A stretch of 64,000 bases of DNA from Marivita sp965656765 (GCF_965656765.1 NZ_CBFHLV010000007.1:1-64000); one strand, 5' to 3'. Positions 7,596 through 16,589 are shown, counted from the stretch's first letter. Notes: generated by a model from the sequence alone, not told the origin. Program-made: numbers and translations.

Positions 7596-9080
7596 TTACC
7601 ACCATTGGGAGGGCTTCGCCACAAACCCGGCCGCCTGTTCAAGCGCGTAGGCGGTATTCAGCAAATCACCCTCTTCCCAAGGGCGACCAATCAGTTGCAG
7701 GCCAAGCGGAAGACCTTGTTTGTCAACGCCAGTCGGCACCGAGATGCCCGGCAAACCGGCCAGGTTCACTGTGACAGTGAAGACGTCGTTGAGATACATC
7801 TCGACGGGGTCCGACACCTCTTTGCCCAGCTCGAACGCAGCGGACGGTGTGGCCGGTGTCAGGATCGCATCGACACCTTGAGCAAAAACGTCTTCGAAAT
7901 CTTTCTTGATCAATGTGCGGACCTTACGAGCGCGGTTGTAATAGGCGTCGTAGAAGCCCGCCGACAGCACATAGGTGCCGACCATGACGCGGCGCTGCAC
8001 TTCGGGACCAAAGCCTTCGGCGCGTGTTTTTTCGTACATATCGGTGATACCGTCGCCTTGCGCCAGTTTCGCACGGTGGCCGTAGCGTACGCCGTCATAG
8101 CGCGCGAGATTGCTCGACGCCTCGGCAGGGGCAATCACGTAGTAGGCCGGCAGCGCGTATTTGGTGTGCGGAAGCGAGATGTCTTTGATCACTGCACCTG
8201 CGTCTTCGAGCATCTTGCGGCCTTCGGACCAGAGCGTTTCGATCTCGTCGGGCATGCCGTCCATCGTGTATTCGCGTGGAATGCCAATGGTTTTTCCCTT
8301 GATGTCGCCGGTAAGCATCGCTTCGAAATTCGGCACCGCCAGATCGGCGCTTGTGCTGTCTTTCGGATCGTGGCCACACATCGCCTCAAGCATGATGGCG
8401 GCGTCGCGTACATCTTTGGTCATCGGGCCTGCCTGGTCCAGCGAGGATGCAAACGCGACGATGCCCCAGCGCGAGCAGCGGCCATAGGTTGGCTTGATCC
8501 CGGTGATGCCGGTAAATGCGGCGGGCTGGCGGATCGAGCCGCCAGTGTCGGTGCCGGTGGCGCCAAGGCAGAGGTCAGCAGCGACAGCCGAGGCAGAGCC
8601 CCCCGAGGAGCCCCCTGGGGTCAATGCAGTGTCATCATTGCCACGGCGCCATGGGTTGATTGCGTTGCCGTAAGTGGAGGTCTCGTTCGACGAGCCCATG
8701 GCGAATTCGTCCATGTTGAGCTTGCCCAACATAACAGCCCCCGCACCAAACAGTTGGCTTGTGACGGTGCTTTCGTATTCCGGCTTAAAGCCATTCAAGA
8801 TCGCGCTGGCGGCTTGGGATGGCACACCTTTGGTGCAGAACAGGTCTTTGATGCCCAGCGGGATGCCGCAGAGGTCGGGCGCATCGCCTGCCTTGATCCG
8901 GTCATCGGCGGATTTCGCCTGCGCCATCGCCACTTCGGGCGTTTTATGGACAAACGCGCCCAAAGCGTCGGCAGCGTCGATGGCCGAAAGGCACGCTTCG
9001 GTCAATTCCACGCTGGTGACGTCGCCTTTGCGCAGCGCATCACGCGCGTCGGAGATTTTGAGTTTGGTCAGATCAGACAT
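7596..9080 (-). CDS. gatA: Aspartyl/glutamyl-tRNA amidotransferase subunit A
   Basis: The 494-residue amidase subunit of the GatCAB complex, which converts misacylated Glu-tRNA(Gln) and/or Asp-tRNA(Asn) into the correct aminoacyl-tRNA using glutamine. The amidase-signature triad is visible: Lys78 in GIPLGIKD, the serine in GGSSGGSA (about 158-159) and the nucleophile Ser182 in TGGSIRQPA. Length is normal. The ATG overlaps the gatC stop (TAATG), showing translational coupling. gatB is not in the window. Confidence 0.97.
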   Translation of the reverse strand: MSDLTKLKISDARDALRKGDVTSVELTEACLSAIDAADALGAFVHKTPEVAMAQAKSADDRIKAGDAPDLCGIPLGIKDLFCTKGVPSQAASAILNGFKPEYESTVTSQLFGAGAVMLGKLNMDEFAMGSSNETSTYGNAINPWRRGNDDTALTPGGSSGGSASAVAADLCLGATGTDTGGSIRQPAAFTGITGIKPTYGRCSRWGIVAFASSLDQAGPMTKDVRDAAIMLEAMCGHDPKDSTSADLAVPNFEAMLTGDIKGKTIGIPREYTMDGMPDEIETLWSEGRKMLEDAGAVIKDISLPHTKYALPAYYVIAPAEASSNLARYDGVRYGHRAKLAQGDGITDMYEKTRAEGFGPEVQRRVMVGTYVLSAGFYDAYYNRARKVRTLIKKDFEDVFAQGVDAILTPATPSAAFELGKEVSDPVEMYLNDVFTVTVNLAGLPGISVPTGVDKQGLPLGLQLIGRPWEEGDLLNTAYALEQAAGFVAKPSQWW

Positions 9081-9367
9081 TATTCAACCACCTTCGGCAC
9101 TGCGAAAAAGCCTTCACGCGCGTCCGGCGCATTCGCCAGAACCTTGTCCTGCATGCCACCATCGGTGACCACATCCTCACGCCGCTTGAGGCGCATCGGC
9201 TCCACGCTCACCATGGGTTCCACGCCATCGACATCAACCTCGTTCAGCTGTTCGATAAAGCCGAGGATATTGCTGAATTCCTGCGCCAAAGCCGGAAGTG
9301 CATCATCCTCGACGCGGATGCGCGCAAGCTTGGCCACGCGGGCGGCGGTTTCGATATCAATGGACAT
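9080..9367 (-). CDS. gatC: Aspartyl/glutamyl-tRNA amidotransferase subunit C
   Basis: A 95-residue protein of usual GatC size, starting MSIDIETAARVAKLARI at the ATG at 9367; an upstream ATG at 9466 would add 33 residues unlike the family. It carries the family pattern (VAKLARI, EFSNILGFIEQLNEVDVDGVEP, LKRREDVV). GatC is a small chaperone-like subunit that wraps around GatA and stabilises its contact with GatB. It is the first gene of a gatC-gatA-lipoprotein-amidase unit. Confidence 0.95.
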   Translation of the reverse strand: MSIDIETAARVAKLARIRVEDDALPALAQEFSNILGFIEQLNEVDVDGVEPMVSVEPMRLKRREDVVTDGGMQDKVLANAPDAREGFFAVPKVVE

Positions 9368-9525
9368 GAGGTGGGCCCCCTCGGTTTTGCTAAACGCTGA
9401 TCTTTGGCAGCGTTTAGCGATACCTGTAGGTGGGTTCAAGTGGCCCGTCGGGTGCATCAAGACCACGTGACCTGTCCCGGTCGGTCAAACGTTGTAATGG
9501 CGTTTCCGGGATCACGGCGGCAGCT

Positions 9526-10695
9526 TTAGTCATTGCCGTCAAACACTGCACGCGGCACGGTCAAAGCGTGCGAGACACCCGCCTTGTTCCATTCGGTTTC
9601 CAAGCTGCCCTGCATTTGACGTGTTACAGTCAGATCAATCAACCGGCTGCCGAACCCTCGGTCAATCGGCGCACCTGCAATTTCGGGCCCACCAGTTTCG
9701 CACCAGTCGAGGTGCAGAGCATCGTCGGTCAGAGTGCCCGTGATACTGACGTGCCCGTCTGGAATGGACAAAGCCCCGTATTTTGCAGCGTTCGTGGCAA
9801 GTTCATGGATCACCAACGCCAGATCAGTCACTGCGCGCCCTGACAAGCCAAGGTCCGGCACATTGATCGCAACTTGAACGCGTCCCCCTGCCTGATGCGG
9901 TTGCAGCAGTCGGTCGATCAGCGCCGCAAGATCAATGCTGTGGGTCTTTGCATCCGGGTCTGCCAAGGCAGGACTGATCATGTCATGCGCCCAATCAAGT
10001 GCGGACAACCTGCCCTGCAGTGCCTGCGCCATCTCTGCCGGAGTATCAGAAGACCGGGCCGTCAATGAGATCATCCCGCCAACGATCGAGAACAGGTTTT
10101 TGACCCGATGGTTCAATTCGCGGGCTAAGGTTTGCATGGCATCGCGTTCATGGCGCAGTTGCAGTTCGGTTTCCAACATCGCCGCAAGATCGGTCAGCAC
10201 CTCGACATCCTGATCGGTCCAGTCGCGCGGCCTGTCATTGATGGCGCAGAACGATCCGATGGGTTCGCCTTTCGGCGCGTGGATGGGCACCCCGAGATAG
10301 GCAATCACCCCCAGATCGGACACAGCCCCATTCGATTGAAGCAACGGATGATCGCGCGCGTCGCTGACGGCCAGCGTCATGTCATGCGCCACGACATATT
10401 GGCAAAATGAATGAGACAAGGGCGTTTCATACAAAGGGTCGCCATTCTGTGACAACCCACATTGCGCTTTGAAATACTGGCGGCGGTCATCGACAAACGA
10501 CGCCAGTCCAACCGGAACACCCAGCATGTTCGTGGCAAGGCGCACTGTCCGGTCAAACACGTCCTCGGCTGCCGAATCCATTACACCGCTTTTATCCAGC
10601 GCCGCCAGTCGTACGGAATCTGACAGACGCGCGGCATGGTCAGGATGTGGCTGCTCTGGGAATGCAGCGCCGTCTTTCGGCTTATGAAAACTCAC
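9526..10695 (-). CDS. Soluble GAF-domain HWE/HisKA_2 sensor histidine kinase
   Basis: A 389-residue cytosolic kinase with no membrane segment. Residues about 45-178 form a GAF domain (HSFCQYVVAHDMTLAVSDAR, GVIAYLGVPI). The phospho-acceptor is His196 in ARELNHRVKNLFSIVGG, the H-box typical of HWE/HisKA_2 kinases. The ATPase part has the N-box IHELATNAAKYGAL. I start it at a GTG (10695, reading MSFHKPKDG) because GGAGGG lies just upstream; the longer frame to 10866 has no such site. No response regulator is adjacent. Such kinases often respond to light or general stress, but the GAF ligand here is unknown. It follows bchJ on the same strand after 215 bases. Confidence 0.9.
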   Translation of the reverse strand: MSFHKPKDGAAFPEQPHPDHAARLSDSVRLAALDKSGVMDSAAEDVFDRTVRLATNMLGVPVGLASFVDDRRQYFKAQCGLSQNGDPLYETPLSHSFCQYVVAHDMTLAVSDARDHPLLQSNGAVSDLGVIAYLGVPIHAPKGEPIGSFCAINDRPRDWTDQDVEVLTDLAAMLETELQLRHERDAMQTLARELNHRVKNLFSIVGGMISLTARSSDTPAEMAQALQGRLSALDWAHDMISPALADPDAKTHSIDLAALIDRLLQPHQAGGRVQVAINVPDLGLSGRAVTDLALVIHELATNAAKYGALSIPDGHVSITGTLTDDALHLDWCETGGPEIAGAPIDRGFGSRLIDLTVTRQMQGSLETEWNKAGVSHALTVPRAVFDGND

Positions 10696-10910
10696 GCGTG
10701 CCGCCCTCCGTGGCGCAAAACGAAATGGCTTTGATTTACAACTGCCCACGCGCCTTTGGGCGCAGACAATGTGCAGCGGCCACGTGTTTTGGGATGCCAA
10801 AGACCCGCGACAGTCTTTGACTTTATCGTCCAAGCGGAACAGGGAAAACTGGTTTTTTATCGACAACGGGCAGCTTGCGCGATCTCACGCCTGATCAGCG
10901 GGCACGCTGT

Positions 10911-11540
10911 TCAGGCAGGATCAATCGTCAGCTCGAACGTGCAGACGTCATGTTGCGGCATCGCGCAACAGGCGACTTCGCGGCACGTCACACGGCTGTG
11001 GACCAATGTGCGGTACAGATGTTCGAAAACTGCAGCGTGCCAATGACAGAGCGGGACATCGCTGTGTTCGCCCTGCACAATTGGATTATGCGCAATCTCG
11101 AACCGCCAAGGCCCTTTGGCGACAAAAGCGCCGGACCCTGCAAAGGTCCAGGCGTGTTTGGTGATTGCTTTTGACAGGCTGCGCGCCGCCAGTTGGGCTG
11201 GCAGCGCCTTAAGCAACCATTGCACCGGCTGTGGAATACGGTGCGCAAGAATGTACTCCGCAGTCGCTTTGCCTGCCTCGGCAGCCAGTTCTGGTGCCAT
11301 GTCCGGCTCATCGCGCCGCAACACCTGATGCAGGCGCGCGGCGTCACCTTCGGGGATCATCTGAGTTCCGTCAGGCACCTCGAATACCCCCGCCTCGGCC
11401 AGCATCTGCGCCACCCGGGCCTCACCGCCGATCCGTTCGATTTGCGGCAACAGTTGCAGGATGGCGTTCGGGCCGATCAGCGCGCCATGTTGGACTGCGG
11501 GGCGGGCATCCTCAGACGTCCTCCATTTGCTGGGATCCAC
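10911..11540 (-). CDS. bchJ: Bacteriochlorophyll biosynthesis protein BchJ (V4R domain)
   Basis: A 209-residue protein of the BchJ/V4R family. It was once called the 4-vinyl reductase but is now generally thought to be an accessory or substrate-handling protein in bacteriochlorophyll synthesis. The N-terminus has LIGPNAILQLLPQIERIGG, and the C-terminal half holds the Cys/His-rich V4R region (CHWHAAVFEHLYRTLVHSRVTC, CCAMPQHDVC). The GTG start at 11540 overlaps the end of bchE by 29 bases, so the two are translationally linked. The family match and the pairing with bchE make the call fairly firm. Confidence 0.88.
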   Translation of the reverse strand: MDPSKWRTSEDARPAVQHGALIGPNAILQLLPQIERIGGEARVAQMLAEAGVFEVPDGTQMIPEGDAARLHQVLRRDEPDMAPELAAEAGKATAEYILAHRIPQPVQWLLKALPAQLAARSLSKAITKHAWTFAGSGAFVAKGPWRFEIAHNPIVQGEHSDVPLCHWHAAVFEHLYRTLVHSRVTCREVACCAMPQHDVCTFELTIDPA

Positions 11541-13176
11541 CTCCGCAGGCTTTGACCTCGGCTCCGTTCGGCATCTTGAAGTCCTGCGTCCGTTCGGCTG
11601 ACCGCTCTTTCATCTGCGCCTTGACCGCCTCGCGACGCTCCTTGGCCGCAGCGGCTTTGTCAGCAGAGGACACCCAATCCTCCATCTGTGCCTCGGCGAT
11701 CGTGCGGCTGTCGTCAAAGTGGAAGTCCAGCTTATTCTTGGATTGCGGCCCGGTATAGCCGACCTTGCCCAGATCATAGAACGTGCGGCCGACACCTGCC
11801 TTGAGGAAGGCATAAAGACATCCCAGCAGGTACCGCCGGCGGAACCCGGTGCCGCGCCACGGATAATGGAACAGCGCCTTTTTCATGTAGAAGCGGCGGT
11901 AGTTGTTCATCACACCATCGAGCAATTCTCCCCGCTCCATCGCGGCAGGCTTCATGATCGGCGTGACGAAGTTATATCGACTGAAATCAAAGACTTCAAC
12001 TTGATCCTTCAACTCTTGAAACAAGGGCGTAAAGGGCCACGGCGTGTACATCGACCAGTTCGCCAGATCGGGCTGCCAGTCCCACGCCATTTGGTAGGTC
12101 TCTTCGAGCGTTTCGGAGGTTTCGTTGTCCAGCCCCACGATGAACTGAGCCTCAACCAGAATGTCGGCTTCACGCAGCAGGCGGATCGCCTCCTTGTTTT
12201 CCTCGACCTTGGTTTCCTTGTTGAAGACATCGAGCTTCATCTGCGCGGCGGCCTCGGTTCCCAAGGACACATGGACCAGACCCGCCTTGCGATAGAACTT
12301 GAGCAGATCGCGGTCGCGGTAGATGTCGGTCACGCGGGTGTTGATCCCCCATTTGACCTTGTCCGGAAGACCCCGGTCGATCAGTTCCTGACAGAAGGCG
12401 ACAAATTTCTTCTTGTTGATGGTGGGTTCTTCATCGGCAAGGATGAAAAAGCCCACACCATGGTTTTCGACCAAATCCTCGATCTCGTCGACCACGTCCT
12501 TGGGATCGCGGACACGATAATCGCGCCAGAACTTCCACTGAGAACAGAATGAGCAGGTGAACGGGCAACCGCGCGCAAGGTTCGGGATCGCAACCCGTGT
12601 GCCCAGCGGGATGTAGATATATTTGTCCCATTCTAGAACGGTCCAGTCGGGTTTGATCTTGGACAGGTCTTTGACCGTGCTCGCCGCCGGGGTTGCGACG
12701 ATCTGGTCTCCGTCCAAGAACGCGAGGCCCTTGATCTTGTGCTTGTCGGCAGGCCAGCGCCCGTCTTCAATGGCCAGCATCAATTCGGTGCAGATTTCCT
12801 CACCTTCGCCCCGCACGATCACGTCGACCCAAGGGGCTTCAGAGAAAACCTGCTTGTACATGAAGGTCGCGTGTACGCCGCCCAGCATCCGCACGGCATC
12901 GGGCACCACTTCGCTAGCCACCTTAAGCACGTCTTCGGCGCGGTAGATCGACGGGGTGATCGCGGTCACGCCAACCACATCGGGTTTGATCTCTTCCATG
13001 CGTTTTGCCAAGTCGGCGTCAGAGACGTCATCTGTCATCGCGTCGATAAAGTGGATATCGTCGAATCCTGCCTGCCGCAGATGGCCTGACAAATACGCGA
13101 CCCAAGCAGGCGGCCAAGTACCAGCGATTTCGGCCCCGCCAGAGCGGTAATTCGGATGGACAAACAAAATGCGCAT
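11512..13176 (-). CDS. bchE: Mg-protoporphyrin IX monomethyl ester anaerobic (oxygen-independent) cyclase
   Basis: The 554-residue BchE closes the isocyclic ring E of bacteriochlorophyll without O2, using radical SAM chemistry and cobalamin. The N-terminal about 150 residues are a B12-binding-like fold (MRILFVHPNYRSGGAE). The radical SAM cluster motif CxxxCxxC is Cys204-Cys208-Cys211. I start at the ATG at 13176, preceded by GGGGAGAG, and discard 23 upstream residues of the longer frame. It is the first gene of a bchE-bchJ unit. Upstream lie tandem PpsR-type boxes and an FNR-type box, fitting expression at low oxygen. bchG, which follows in Rhodobacter, is absent, so the pair seems detached from a photosynthesis cluster. 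Confidence 0.96.
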   Translation of the reverse strand: MRILFVHPNYRSGGAEIAGTWPPAWVAYLSGHLRQAGFDDIHFIDAMTDDVSDADLAKRMEEIKPDVVGVTAITPSIYRAEDVLKVASEVVPDAVRMLGGVHATFMYKQVFSEAPWVDVIVRGEGEEICTELMLAIEDGRWPADKHKIKGLAFLDGDQIVATPAASTVKDLSKIKPDWTVLEWDKYIYIPLGTRVAIPNLARGCPFTCSFCSQWKFWRDYRVRDPKDVVDEIEDLVENHGVGFFILADEEPTINKKKFVAFCQELIDRGLPDKVKWGINTRVTDIYRDRDLLKFYRKAGLVHVSLGTEAAAQMKLDVFNKETKVEENKEAIRLLREADILVEAQFIVGLDNETSETLEETYQMAWDWQPDLANWSMYTPWPFTPLFQELKDQVEVFDFSRYNFVTPIMKPAAMERGELLDGVMNNYRRFYMKKALFHYPWRGTGFRRRYLLGCLYAFLKAGVGRTFYDLGKVGYTGPQSKNKLDFHFDDSRTIAEAQMEDWVSSADKAAAAKERREAVKAQMKERSAERTQDFKMPNGAEVKACGGGSQQMEDV

Positions 13177-13194
13177 GGCGACTCTCCCCGTGTA

Positions 13195-13212
13195 TGTAAA
13201 CTTACATTGACA
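13195..13212 (-). promoter_or_regulatory. Putative PpsR/CrtJ box 1 (bchE promoter)
   Basis: TGT (13195-13197), 12 bases, ACA (13210-13212). It matches the outer bases of the known TGTcN10gACA operator but lacks the inner C. It is 7 bases from the second box, as in the tandem arrangements reported for PpsR/CrtJ promoters. Confidence 0.55.
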
Positions 13213-13219
13213 CATTGCA

Positions 13220-13237
13220 TGTCCGCTTTGATTGACA
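13220..13237 (-). promoter_or_regulatory. Putative PpsR/CrtJ box 2 (bchE promoter)
   Basis: TGTC (13220-13223), 10 bases, GACA (13234-13237): a full match to the TGTcN10gACA consensus for the aerobic repressor PpsR/CrtJ. It overlaps the FNR-type box on its distal side. Confidence 0.75.
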
Positions 13238-13245
13238 TGGATCAA
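13232..13245 (-). promoter_or_regulatory. FnrL-type box upstream of bchE
   Basis: TTGACATGGATCAA fits the FNR/FnrL consensus TTGAT-N4-ATCAA with one change. Centred about 62 bases upstream of the bchE ATG, it would allow activation under low oxygen while PpsR represses in air. Confidence 0.75.
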
Positions 13246-13314
13246 AACAGTATCAACCCTTTCACACCGCGCCTACTGTGCTAGCCTTGTCTTGCAATTG
13301 AGGGGAGATCACAG

Positions 13315-14007
13315 ATGAACATCATTTGGCTTGGACATGGCTCGTTTCGGATCGAAATCGGCGATCAAGTGCTGCTGATTGACCCGTGGATCAACGGCAA
13401 CCCGATGATGGAAAATCAGGACAAAGACGCGGCCATCGCAGATGCGACGCATATCCTTGTTACGCACGGACATGGCGATCACACTGCCGATGTTGTTGAA
13501 ATATCCGGCAAAACTGGTGCGCCCGTGTCGGGCATGGTCGAACTGGCCAAACACCTGCACGGGCTTGGCGCGAAAGAGGGCCACGCCTTCAACAAAGGCG
13601 GCACCATCACACTGGGCAATACAGCCGCAACGCTGGTTCCAGCCTCGCATTCGTCAACGATGCAGGTCGGAGACACACCGCGCTATATGGGGATGGAGAC
13701 TGGGTTCATCTTGCGCGGCGATGGAAAGACGCTTTATTTTTCGGGCGACACGTCGATCATGGCCGACATGGATTGGATCGGGGATTACTACAAACCCGAT
13801 ATCGGCATCCTGTCAGCCGGCGGCTATTACACGATGGACATGGCCGGGGTCGCCTATGCCGCTAAGCGGTATTTTGATTTCAAAACGTTGATCCCATGTC
13901 ATTACCGGACCTTCCCGGCGCTGGAACAATCAGCCGAAGGTCTGATCCGTGCGCTACCCGAGGTCGATGTGATCGAACCGCAGGTCATGCAGGCGATCAA
14001 CATGTGA
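13315..14007 (+). CDS. UPF0173-type metal-dependent hydrolase (MBL fold)
   Basis: A 230-residue metallo-beta-lactamase-fold protein of the UPF0173 group. The metal motif HGHGDH lies at about residues 52-57, and further ligands are in SHSSTM, FSGDTS and PCHYRTFP. The N-terminus MNIIWLGHGSFRIE is characteristic of the group. GAGGGGAG precedes the ATG. Substrate is unknown for the family. It reads divergently from bchE, so the PpsR/FnrL region could affect it too. A strong hairpin ends the gene. Confidence 0.92.
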   Translation: MNIIWLGHGSFRIEIGDQVLLIDPWINGNPMMENQDKDAAIADATHILVTHGHGDHTADVVEISGKTGAPVSGMVELAKHLHGLGAKEGHAFNKGGTITLGNTAATLVPASHSSTMQVGDTPRYMGMETGFILRGDGKTLYFSGDTSIMADMDWIGDYYKPDIGILSAGGYYTMDMAGVAYAAKRYFDFKTLIPCHYRTFPALEQSAEGLIRALPEVDVIEPQVMQAINM

Positions 14008-14012
14008 TTGGC

Positions 14013-14041
14013 GCGGCAAGCCCGTTAACCGGGCTTGCCGC
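14013..14041. terminator. Bidirectional hairpin terminator between the hydrolase and metY
   Basis: Twelve-base perfect arms GCGGCAAGCCCG and CGGGCTTGCCGC around a 5-base loop, followed by ATTTTC on the plus strand. It sits between two convergent genes and should stop transcription from the hydrolase side. Confidence 0.85.
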
Positions 14042-14083
14042 ATTTTCAAACATGCGAATAGGCCCCCAATAGGGCCTTTCCGC

Positions 14084-15373
14084 TTACTTGACCGCATTCA
14101 GCGCTTTGTTCAGGTCGGCAATCAGATCCTTCGGATCTTCGATCCCAATAGAAATCCTTACGACGCTTGGGCCTGCACCCGCTGCTTCCTGTTGCTCCGG
14201 TGTCAGCTGACGGTGCGTCGTCGAAGCAGAGTGGATTACAAGGCTGCGTGTGTCGCCAAGGTTTGCCACGTGGCTGAAGATCTCGAGCGAGTCGACGAAT
14301 TTCACACAAGCGTCATACCCCCCCTTGAGCTTGACCGTGAACAGGCCGCCTGCCCCTTTGGGACAGATCTTGTCGACCCGGTGGTTATAGGGCGAGGATG
14401 GCAGGCCAGCATAGGTCACCGCCTCGACCGCGTCATGGGTTTCCAGCCAGCCGGCCACTTCCATCGCGTTCTCGACATGCTTCTGCATCCGCAGCGACAG
14501 GGTTTCGATCCCCATCAGCGTGTAATGCGCGGCCTGTGGGTTTAGCGTCATGCCCAGATCGCGCAGACCGATGGCAATGCCGTGGAACGTGAAGGCCAAA
14601 GGCCCAAATGTCTCGGCAAACTTGAGACCATGATAGGCGGGCTCCGGTTCGCTCAGTGACGGGAACTTGTCGTTCGCGGTCCAATCGAACTTGCCGCTGT
14701 CGACCACTACACCGCCCGTAACAGTACCGTTGCCGGTCAGGTACTTGGTCATCGAATGTACAACCAGCGTCGCACCATGTTCAATCGGGCGGCACAGATA
14801 CGGTGTGGCGGATGTGTTGTCCACGATCAGCGGAATGCCCGCCGCGTCCGAAATGGCCGAGATCGCATCAAGATCCGTGATGTAGCCACCTGGGTTGGCG
14901 ATGGATTCGCAGAACACCGCGCGGGTGTCTTCGTTGATTGCTGCCTTGACGGCGTCGAGATCGTCGAAATCGACAAAGGTGGCAGACCAGCCAAAGCGCT
15001 TGATCGTCTGGCTGAACTGCGTGACCGTGCCACCGTAGAGACGCGTCGAAGCCACAACGTTCTTACCGGGCCCCATCAGTGGGAACAGCGCCATGATCTG
15101 CGCCGCGTGACCTGACGAACAGCAAACTGCGCCCACGCCGCCTTCGAGCGTGGCCATACGTTCCTGCAACGCTGCCACAGTCGGGTTGGTTAGGCGGGAA
15201 TAAATGTAGCCGACTTCCTGAAGGTTGAAGAGCGCGGCGGCGTGATCGGCATCGCGGAACACATAGGCGGTTGTCTGGTAGATCGGCACCTGACGCGCCC
15301 CTGTGGCCGGATCTGGCCGTGCGCCTGCGTGGATTTGAAGCGTGTCGAAACCGTAGTCGGGTCCGTCTGTCAT
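14084..15373 (-). CDS. metY: O-acetylhomoserine aminocarboxypropyltransferase (sulfhydrylase)
   Basis: The 429-residue PLP enzyme makes homocysteine from O-acetylhomoserine and sulfide, the direct sulfhydrylation route to methionine. The Cys/Met-metabolism family signature is present: the PLP lysine is Lys210 in VVHSMTKYLTGNG, with the SRLTNPT phosphate region near residue 60 and DNTSATPYLCRP before it. I start at the ATG at 15373 with GGGGAGAG upstream; 31 further residues in the frame are untypical. A structured leader lies upstream. Confidence 0.95.
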   Translation of the reverse strand: MTDGPDYGFDTLQIHAGARPDPATGARQVPIYQTTAYVFRDADHAAALFNLQEVGYIYSRLTNPTVAALQERMATLEGGVGAVCCSSGHAAQIMALFPLMGPGKNVVASTRLYGGTVTQFSQTIKRFGWSATFVDFDDLDAVKAAINEDTRAVFCESIANPGGYITDLDAISAISDAAGIPLIVDNTSATPYLCRPIEHGATLVVHSMTKYLTGNGTVTGGVVVDSGKFDWTANDKFPSLSEPEPAYHGLKFAETFGPLAFTFHGIAIGLRDLGMTLNPQAAHYTLMGIETLSLRMQKHVENAMEVAGWLETHDAVEAVTYAGLPSSPYNHRVDKICPKGAGGLFTVKLKGGYDACVKFVDSLEIFSHVANLGDTRSLVIHSASTTHRQLTPEQQEAAGAGPSVVRISIGIEDPKDLIADLNKALNAVK

Positions 15374-15470
15374 GGTTCTCTCCCCTTGGAACTGGTTGGT
15401 TGCGCACAGGATTAGGGCATCGCGGGGGTGCTCACAACTGCTGCCTTGCGCGAAAGAACAGAGCACCGCC
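15374..15470 (-). promoter_or_regulatory. Structured 5' leader of metY, candidate regulatory RNA
   Basis: About 100 bases upstream of metY can fold into a stem with 7-base arms (15427-15433 with 15461-15467) enclosing a 27-base region rich in GCGCAA-like words, and GCGCAA recurs closer to the gene. Methionine genes of alphaproteobacteria often carry SAM or SAH riboswitches, but I do not see the conserved cores of SAM-II, SAH or SAM/SAH classes here. The structure is seen; a regulatory role is inferred. Confidence 0.3.
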
Positions 15471-15599
15471 TGTCAGTCATTCACCAAAGAACGGTGTTTC
15501 GGTTTCAGGCGCTGTCCGAAAACTCTGTTTCGCTGGGCTTGCAGTAGGGCCGCAATCTGCGACACAAGTAAGGCCAGTTTGACAGGAGACCTGATCGCC

Positions 15600-16589
15600 A
15601 TGACCCTTCCCGCCACTATGACAGCAGTCGAAATCACCACCCACGGCGGACCGGAGGTTTTGCAGCCAGTTACGGTTCCGGTGCCGAGCCCCAAGGCGGG
15701 CGAGATCCTGATCAAAGTGGCTTATGCCGGGGTCAACCGCCCCGACGCCTTGCAGCGCGCAGGCCTTTATAATCCGCCGCCTGATGCGTCGCCCCTGCCC
15801 GGGCTTGAAGCAGCAGGCACGGTTGCCGCTATTGGTCCGGGCGTGTCACGTTGGCAGGTCGGCGATTCCGTGACGGCGCTGCTGCCCGGTGGTGGGTATG
15901 CGGAGTATGTAACCACCTTTGCCGACCACGCATTGCCCGTACCCGACGGCATGGCGATGGATCAGGCAGCGGCACTGTGCGAGACGTTTTTTACCGTTTG
16001 GTCAAATGTGTTCAAACGCGGTGGCCTACAGGCCGGAGAGCGGTTTTTGGTGCATGGTGGATCAAGCGGCATTGGCACAACCGCGATCCAACTGGCCAAC
16101 TTGCGCGGTGCGCGGGTGTTTACCACCGCCGGGTCCGACGACAAATCTAAGGCTTGTATAGGTTTGGGCGCAGAGCAAGCGTGGAATTACCGAGAGGTGG
16201 ATTTCGTTGATGCGATGCGCGCGGAAGGTGGCGCCAATGTGATCCTCGATATGGTGGGCGGCGACTACATTCCACGCAATGTAAAGGCTTTGGCCGATGA
16301 CGGGCGATTGATACAAATCGCCTTTCTGCAAGGGCCAAAGGTCGAGATGAACTTCACCCAGATGATGACCCGGCGGCTGACCCTGACGGGATCAACCCTG
16401 CGCCCCCAATCGGTGGCAGCCAAAACCGCCATCGCGCGGGAGCTGGAGACCGAGGTCTGGCCGCATCTGGCATCCGGCCGGATCGGTCCGGTGATGGACA
16501 GCGAATTTGCGCTATCTGACGCGGCAAAGGCGCATGAGCGGATGGAAGGGTCGACGCATATCGGGAAGATCGTGCTGAAGGTCATTTAA
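15600..16589 (+). CDS. NAD(P)H quinone oxidoreductase, PIG3/Qor family
   Basis: A 329-residue zinc-free medium-chain dehydrogenase/reductase. The N-domain contains AYAGVNRPDALQRAGLY, typical of quinone oxidoreductases of the PIG3 type, followed by the nucleotide-binding stretch LVHGGSSGIGTTAIQLA near residue 150. It should reduce quinones or reactive enones with NADPH in the cytosol. The ATG at 15600 has ACAGGAGA upstream, so the 76 preceding residues of the longer frame are excluded. It reads divergently from metY and ends at a strong terminator. Confidence 0.92.
   Translation: MTLPATMTAVEITTHGGPEVLQPVTVPVPSPKAGEILIKVAYAGVNRPDALQRAGLYNPPPDASPLPGLEAAGTVAAIGPGVSRWQVGDSVTALLPGGGYAEYVTTFADHALPVPDGMAMDQAAALCETFFTVWSNVFKRGGLQAGERFLVHGGSSGIGTTAIQLANLRGARVFTTAGSDDKSKACIGLGAEQAWNYREVDFVDAMRAEGGANVILDMVGGDYIPRNVKALADDGRLIQIAFLQGPKVEMNFTQMMTRRLTLTGSTLRPQSVAAKTAIARELETEVWPHLASGRIGPVMDSEFALSDAAKAHERMEGSTHIGKIVLKVI

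Noticed and set aside
7512..9470. Plus-strand frame of 652 codons opposite gatA
   Set aside because: Antisense shadow of gatA and gatC; no start signal and no family likeness.
10751..10764. GCGCC/GGCGC hairpin between bchJ and the kinase gene
   Set aside because: Short, no T run, and of a kind expected by chance at this GC content. The gap 10696-10910 shows no other clear signal.
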